Below, piece by piece: positions 59,468 through 64,000 of a stretch of 64,000 nt of DNA. Every line of letters starts with the position of its first letter. Position 1 is the first letter of the stretch. The stretch comes from Candidatus Blochmannia vicinus (lineage in GTDB: Bacteria > Pseudomonadota > Gammaproteobacteria > Enterobacterales > Enterobacteriaceae): positions 1 through 64,000 of the forward strand of contig CP125213.1 in the NCBI GenBank assembly GCA_030020825.1, written 5' to 3'. A program made the position numbers and the translations under genes. Under the pieces are notes generated by a model, which saw nothing but the letters and a program-made list of their open reading frames with translations, did no database searches and was not told the DNA's origin.

Positions 59468-60085
59468 ATGTATCGACATGTATGTTTTCGATTGTTTGGA
59501 ATAGCTGTTTTTATTTGTGTTTCTTGCGTTCATCATCGGAATTTTAGCCTTCATGAAGACAAATTAGTAGCGTATATGTGGAATAATCATAAGGAATTAA
59601 TATCCCATATGCTTAACTATCAAGCACAAGGAGCTATTATTTATATGATTAACAATCAAAGAAAAGGGTATATTCCATTTATTTGGACTAAAGACAATGA
59701 CAATTGTCATATAAAGTTATTTAATGTTTTTGGATTGACTATAATTTCTATATCTGTAGAAAATGGAGTGGTTTCTATCTTCAGTAATATATCCAGTCAA
59801 AATAATAATTTAAAAAATGAAGTTCAAAAATGGTTTGTAGATATTAGTTATTTTTTAGAACAATTACAAAAATGGCTTCTTGGGTTGCCTAATAGCAATT
59901 CAGAATATAATTTAAATTCTATCGGTTGTTTATCTCATATAAATTATTGTTATAATAATAAAAATATATCTATACATTATCGTTATTATCATACTAATAG
60001 CATACCAATTTTACCTAAAGTTTTGGATGTATATTATGATCAATACTACATAAGGGTAATAATAAATAACTGGAGTATACGATGA
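59468..60085 (+). CDS. lolB: Outer-membrane lipoprotein receptor LolB
   Basis: Outer-membrane lipoprotein that accepts lipoproteins from LolA and inserts them. At 205 residues it matches E. coli LolB (207). The signal ends in the lipobox VSC with Cys20 (LFGIAVFICVSC). Family features are NYQAQGAIIYMINNQRKGYIPFIW-like strands (about 49-72), KWLLGLP and the C-terminal IIINNWSIR like E. coli LKMDNWIVK. The middle is strongly diverged. Its stop overlaps the ispE start by 4 bases (ATGA), the E. coli arrangement. Confidence 0.93.
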   Translation: MYRHVCFRLFGIAVFICVSCVHHRNFSLHEDKLVAYMWNNHKELISHMLNYQAQGAIIYMINNQRKGYIPFIWTKDNDNCHIKLFNVFGLTIISISVENGVVSIFSNISSQNNNLKNEVQKWFVDISYFLEQLQKWLLGLPNSNSEYNLNSIGCLSHINYCYNNKNISIHYRYYHTNSIPILPKVLDVYYDQYYIRVIINNWSIR

Positions 60086-60954
60086 ATTATAAATGGCCAT
60101 CTCCAGGAAAACTTAATTTGTTTCTATATATTACTGGGTATCGTGTAAATGATTATCATTACTTACAGACCTTATTTCAATTTATTGATTATGGTGATAG
60201 CATCGAAGTATTAGTAACAGATAGTGGTAGAGTTAGATTGTTTACTGAGATGGATGATTTAGTACACTGTGATAATTTGATTGTGCGTGCGGCAAAGTTG
60301 TTACAAGATTATTGTTGGCCTGATAAAAAATCATTGTTTGGTGCAGATATTTTTCTTAATAAAGTGTTACCTATCGGTTCTGGTTTAGGTGGGGCTTCTT
60401 CTAATGCTGCAACTGTGTTAATGATACTTAATCAGCAATGGCGTTGTTATTTGAATAAAAATATTTTAATGCGTTTAGGTTTGATGTTAGGATCTGATGT
60501 ACCATTTTTTATATATGGATATTCAGCATTTGCTGAAGGAATTGGCGATGTTCTTACACCAGTTTTTATACCTGAAAAGTGGTATCTTCTTGTCATACCA
60601 CCGATTAATATTAGCACTTCGTGGGTTTTTCAAATGTATAAATTAAAAAATCGTTTTTATTCTCCATATCGTTCAATGCAAGAGTTATTATCTGTGTCTT
60701 TTAGTAATGATTTCGAAGAAATTGTAAAAGAGGTATTTCCTGAAATAAAAATATATTTTAAGCATTTATCACAGTATGCATCCGCACGAATTACGGGAAC
60801 AGGTTCTTGTATTTTTTCTGAATTTAATACTGAATATCTTGCTTATCAAGTTCAAAGTTATTTGCCATCATGGATAAAAAGTATTGTAACACGAGGAATA
60901 AATTTGTCTCCATTACATCAAAAATTATTAAATTCTAATACATTAGTATTATAA
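60082..60954 (+). CDS. ispE: 4-diphosphocytidyl-2-C-methyl-D-erythritol kinase
   Basis: GHMP kinase of the MEP isoprenoid pathway. At 290 residues it matches E. coli IspE (283). WPSPGKLNLFLYITGYR is the substrate-binding start, and the ATP loop is LPIGSGLGGASSNAATVL. LGSDVPFFIYGYSAFAEGIG and ITGTGSCIFSEF complete the family set. GGAG lies 9 bases before the ATG, inside the end of lolB. It is followed by prs with a 91-base gap, as in E. coli. The product feeds ubiquinone and undecaprenyl carriers. Confidence 0.97.
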   Translation: MNYKWPSPGKLNLFLYITGYRVNDYHYLQTLFQFIDYGDSIEVLVTDSGRVRLFTEMDDLVHCDNLIVRAAKLLQDYCWPDKKSLFGADIFLNKVLPIGSGLGGASSNAATVLMILNQQWRCYLNKNILMRLGLMLGSDVPFFIYGYSAFAEGIGDVLTPVFIPEKWYLLVIPPINISTSWVFQMYKLKNRFYSPYRSMQELLSVSFSNDFEEIVKEVFPEIKIYFKHLSQYASARITGTGSCIFSEFNTEYLAYQVQSYLPSWIKSIVTRGINLSPLHQKLLNSNTLVL

Positions 60955-61045
60955 TTTTTATTTCGTTAATAAACGTTGTTATTTTATTATATAACCTGGA
61001 GCATTAATAATATTGTTGAATATAAAACTATGAGATGTTGCTAAT

Positions 61046-61984
61046 ATGAAACTTTTTACTGGGAATGCTATTCCAGAGTTGGCTCGATGTATTGCTAATA
61101 GATTATATACTAATCTTGGAAAGGCTTCTGTTGGCCGTTTTAGTGATGGCGAAGTAAGTGTGCAAATTAATGAGAATGTACGTGGTGGAGATGTATTTAT
61201 TATTCAATCTACTTGCGCTCCAACAAATGATAATTTAATGGAATTGATTGTCATGGTAGACGCACTAAGACGTGCATCGGCTGCTAGAATTACTGCTGTA
61301 ATTCCTTATTTTGGTTATGCTCGTCAAGATAGAAGAGTGCGCTCTTCTAGAGTGCCTATTACTTCTAGAGTTGTAGCAAATTTTTTATCTAGTGTAGGAG
61401 TGGATCGTATTTTAACAGTAGATCTACATGCTGAACAAATACAGGGGTTTTTTGATGTACCAGTAGACAATGTTTTTGGAAGCCCAATCTTATTAGAAGA
61501 TATGATGCAACAAAATTTTAATAACCCTATTGTAGTATCTCCAGATATTGGAGGGGTAATACGTGCTCGCGCCATCGCAAAATTACTTCATGATACTGAT
61601 ATGGCAATCATAGATAAACGAAGATCTCGTGCTAATGTTTCTCAAATTATGCATATTATTGGAGATGTATGTAATCGTGATTGTATATTGGTAGACGATA
61701 TGATTGATACTGGCGGAACTTTATGTAAAGCTGCAGATGTTTTGAAAGAAAAAGGGGCCCGCCGGGTGTTTGCTTATATTACTCATCCAATTTTTTCTGG
61801 TAATGCTTATGAGAATATCCAAAATTCTATGATTGATGAAATTATTGTGTGTGATACTATTCCATTAAAACCAAAAATAAAATCTTTACCTAATGTGCGT
61901 GCATTGACTTTGTCTGGTATGCTTGCTGAAACAATTCGTCGTATTAGTAATGAGGAATCTATTTCTGCTATGTTTGAGCATTAA
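61046..61984 (+). CDS. prs: Ribose-phosphate pyrophosphokinase (PRPP synthase)
   Basis: Makes PRPP from ribose 5-phosphate and ATP for purine, pyrimidine, histidine, tryptophan and NAD synthesis. At 312 residues (E. coli 315, which has three extra N-terminal residues) it is one of the best-conserved proteins here. [44 protein letters not shown], the metal-binding [25 protein letters not shown], the flexible loop [11 protein letters not shown] and the PRPP motif [13 protein letters not shown] are intact. The end [12 protein letters not shown] equals E. coli. Start at ATG 61046. Confidence 0.98.
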   Translation: MKLFTGNAIPELARCIANRLYTNLGKASVGRFSDGEVSVQINENVRGGDVFIIQSTCAPTNDNLMELIVMVDALRRASAARITAVIPYFGYARQDRRVRSSRVPITSRVVANFLSSVGVDRILTVDLHAEQIQGFFDVPVDNVFGSPILLEDMMQQNFNNPIVVSPDIGGVIRARAIAKLLHDTDMAIIDKRRSRANVSQIMHIIGDVCNRDCILVDDMIDTGGTLCKAADVLKEKGARRVFAYITHPIFSGNAYENIQNSMIDEIIVCDTIPLKPKIKSLPNVRALTLSGMLAETIRRISNEESISAMFEH

Positions 61985-62189
61985 GTGAATGTTTTATATA
62001 TTTTTATTTTAAAGTATTCTGTTAGTATTTTAAAATGGCTATAAGGGGTTATTAATATTCAGTAGAAGGAAGTATAAAATTGTTTTAAGAAAATATTTAT
62101 ACTTTAATTAATAATTATGTTAGTTATTTAAGTAATAATGTTAAATAAATCTTAATTTATAAGACTGAATAATAATTTGTGTGTACAAG

Positions 62190-62780
62190 ATGACTATTAA
62201 ACTTATTGTTGGTTTGGGTAATGTTGGAGCAAGTTATTTTAATACTAGGCATAATTTTGGTTCTAAATATGTTGAATTGTTAGCTAAAAAATACAGAGTA
62301 ATGTTGAGTAAAAGCAATATATTATGTGGGTATATCGGGAAATTAAAATTAGAAAATAATGTTGTGTATTTATTAATACCAGATTTATATATGAATAATA
62401 ATGGGCTTTCAATATCTAAATGTGTTAATTTTTATCAATTATACATAGAAGAAATTTTGGTAGCGCATGATGAGCTTGATTTACCACCAGGTGTGATACG
62501 TATTAAATTAGGTAAAAAAATTAATGATAGTCATAATGGATTAAGGGATATTGTTACTAGATTGAATAATAAATTTAATTTTTATCGATTACGTATTGGA
62601 ATAGGTCATCCTGGTAAAAAAAGTAAAGTGATTGATTTTGTGTTAAATAAACCATCCATTTATGATCAATTTAGAATTGATAGCGCAATTAATGAAGCAA
62701 TACTACATACTGAAAGTATAGTGACTAAAAAATTTGTTAAAGTTATGAATCAATTGCATTCTTATAAGTCTGATTTTTAG
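62190..62780 (+). CDS. pth: Peptidyl-tRNA hydrolase
   Basis: Rescues tRNA from peptidyl-tRNA that drops off ribosomes. From ATG 62190 it has 196 residues (E. coli 194) and begins TIKLIVGLGN; the in-frame GTG at 62181 is rejected. The catalytic residues are present: Asn10 (GLGNVG), His20 (TRHNFG) and the Asp in VAHDELDLPPG. The usually glycine-rich GGGHGGHNG loop reads GKKINDSHNG, so several glycines are lost while the essential His-Asn-Gly remains. The region LRIGIGHPGKKSKV matches. It is followed by ychF at 90 bases, the E. coli pair pth-ychF. Confidence 0.95.
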   Translation: MTIKLIVGLGNVGASYFNTRHNFGSKYVELLAKKYRVMLSKSNILCGYIGKLKLENNVVYLLIPDLYMNNNGLSISKCVNFYQLYIEEILVAHDELDLPPGVIRIKLGKKINDSHNGLRDIVTRLNNKFNFYRLRIGIGHPGKKSKVIDFVLNKPSIYDQFRIDSAINEAILHTESIVTKKFVKVMNQLHSYKSDF

Positions 62781-62870
62781 GAAAATGTTTATTTAGAAAA
62801 TTTTATTAATTTTTTATAAAATATTGATGATAATGTTTTATTGTATTTAAATTTTAATTATTTAAGTATT

Positions 62871-63947
62871 ATGCAAATTGATTGTGGTATAATTGGCCTG
62901 CCTAATGTAGGTAAATCTACATTGTTTAGTTTATTAACTCATGTATCTGTTAAAGCAGACAATTTCCCTTTTTGTACTATCCAACCTAATATATCTATAG
63001 TTCATATACCTGATGTGCGTATATATCAGTTAACAGATATTTTTCCGTCACGTAAAACAGTGCATGGCGCGGTAAGATTCATAGATGTTGCCGGTTTAAT
63101 AAAAGGAGCTGCTCAAGGGGTTGGAATGGGTGTTCAAGTTTTAAATCATATTCGTGCAACAAAAGTGTTGTGTCATGTGGTGCGTTGTTTTGATAATAAT
63201 CAAATTATTCATGTTTTTAATGATATAGATCCTTGTAGAGATGTTAGTGTTGTTAATACTGAATTAATCTTATTTGATATTTTTCAGTGTGAACAAAGTG
63301 TTTGTACTTTGCAAAAAAAGTGTAAGATTGTTGATGATCGTAATAAACAGCAGTTATTTTTATTAAAAAAATGTTTGGATTGTTTGTATAATGGTGTTTT
63401 TTTAAGAAAAATACAGTTTTCTAATATAGAAAAAATAAATATTGAAAAACTTAATCTTTTAACTGTTAAGCCAATTATTTATATTGCCAATATTGATGAA
63501 AAAACTGTTACAGATAATATTTATTTAAATAGGCTGCGTGCATTAGCATCTAATGAACAAGTACCATTGGTTTCATGTCGCGTAATGTTGTCTTTATTAA
63601 AAAGTGAAAATAATTGCATTGAAGTTGCTATGGAACAGAAAGAATGTGTATTACATGATATAAATAATACTATTTTTTCTGTATTGAATTTGTGTACTTT
63701 TTTTACTATTAATTTAAATATGACACGGGCTTGGGTATGCATTATTGGAACTACTGCGTTGGAAGCAGCCAAAAAAGTACATAGTGATTTTAAAAAGGGT
63801 TTTATTCGTGTTCAAGTTATTAAGTTTAATGATTTTATCATTTATAATGGAGAATTAGGTGTAAAGAGAGCTGGTAAAATATATTATGAGGGGAAGGATT
63901 ATTGTGTAGAGGATGGAGATATATTGAAGTTTTTATTTAAAATGTAA
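62871..63947 (+). CDS. ychF: Redox-regulated ATPase YchF (OLA1 family)
   Basis: P-loop Obg-family protein that prefers ATP and binds ribosomes; its role is not fully settled. From ATG 62871 it has 358 residues (E. coli 363); the in-frame TTG at 62841 is rejected because the family begins FKCGIVGLPNVGKST, here QIDCGIIGLPNVGKST (Walker A). Switch regions FPFCTIQPN and DVAGLIKGAAQG are clear, and HVVRCF, the base-recognition YIANIDE and a C-terminal TGS domain (KGFIRVQVIKFNDFIIY to DGDILKFLF) follow. The middle helical domain (about 120-200) is much diverged. The window ends 53 bases later. Confidence 0.95.
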   Translation: MQIDCGIIGLPNVGKSTLFSLLTHVSVKADNFPFCTIQPNISIVHIPDVRIYQLTDIFPSRKTVHGAVRFIDVAGLIKGAAQGVGMGVQVLNHIRATKVLCHVVRCFDNNQIIHVFNDIDPCRDVSVVNTELILFDIFQCEQSVCTLQKKCKIVDDRNKQQLFLLKKCLDCLYNGVFLRKIQFSNIEKINIEKLNLLTVKPIIYIANIDEKTVTDNIYLNRLRALASNEQVPLVSCRVMLSLLKSENNCIEVAMEQKECVLHDINNTIFSVLNLCTFFTINLNMTRAWVCIIGTTALEAAKKVHSDFKKGFIRVQVIKFNDFIIYNGELGVKRAGKIYYEGKDYCVEDGDILKFLFKM

Positions 63948-64000
63948 TGTGCGATATATAAGAATACATAATTGGCACATTTGTATTTAAACTTATTTAT

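Overview
The window is strongly AT-rich and its proteins are closest, by recall, to those of Enterobacterales. Genes sit in long runs that follow an Escherichia coli-like ancestral order, but many ancestral neighbours are gone and have left non-coding spacers of 300-1,350 bases. There are no insertion sequences, phage genes, CRISPR arrays or rRNA genes. This is the profile of a reduced primary endosymbiont of an insect. Retention of lipid A/KDO genes, shikimate and serine pathway genes and Fe-S assembly genes suggests the Blochmannia (carpenter-ant symbiont) lineage, but that assignment is an inference from gene content and base composition.

Layout. 1-7.6 kb: 3' part of lolE, purB, mnmA, the manganese regulator mntR and the lytic transglycosylase emtA. 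7.6-11 kb: a membrane-anchored ToxR/CadC-like regulator with a cysteine-rich tail, divergent from a TonB-dependent copper receptor of the OprC family. 11-28 kb: infA, trxB, ftsK, lolA, serS, serC, aroA, cmk, rpsA, msbA, lpxK, ycaR, kdsB (E. coli 19-21 min order with lrp, rarA and ihfB missing). 28-31 kb: ubiX and an unannotated 661-residue outer-membrane protein with an intimin/invasin-type barrel and a proline-rich, acidic C-terminal half. 31-46 kb: fumC, nth, tyrS, pdxH, slyA, rnt, grxD, ribC, tRNA-Val(GAC), lpp and a complete sufABCDSE operon. 46-54.5 kb: lplA and the thrS-infC-rpmI-rplT-pheS-pheT operon (ihfA missing). 54.5-64 kb: a long empty spacer, then kdsA, prmC, prfA, lolB, ispE, prs, pth, ychF (hemA missing).

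How the genes fit together. Envelope: kdsA and kdsB make and activate KDO, lpxK and msbA finish and flip lipid A, lolE/lolA/lolB carry lipoproteins such as Lpp and EmtA to the outer membrane, and ftsK and emtA serve division and wall turnover. So the cell keeps a real outer membrane, into which the copper receptor and the invasin-like protein would insert. Metabolism: serC, aroA, pdxH, ribC, ispE, prs, purB, fumC, ubiX and lplA point to amino-acid, cofactor and isoprenoid supply. Translation: four aminoacyl-tRNA synthetases, infA, infC, rpsA, rplT, rpmI, prfA, prmC, pth and mnmA.

Most notable: (1) the invasin-like protein with a proline-rich motif resembling Ena/VASP ligands; (2) the divergent copper receptor and Cys-rich regulator pair, with both copper-ligand motifs of OprC intact; (3) FtsK without its gamma domain; (4) infC still starting at AUU, like E. 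coli; (5) several long, perfect inverted repeats, three of them reaching 23-32 bp per arm. Several start codons were placed by Shine-Dalgarno position and family alignment instead of by the longest reading frame.
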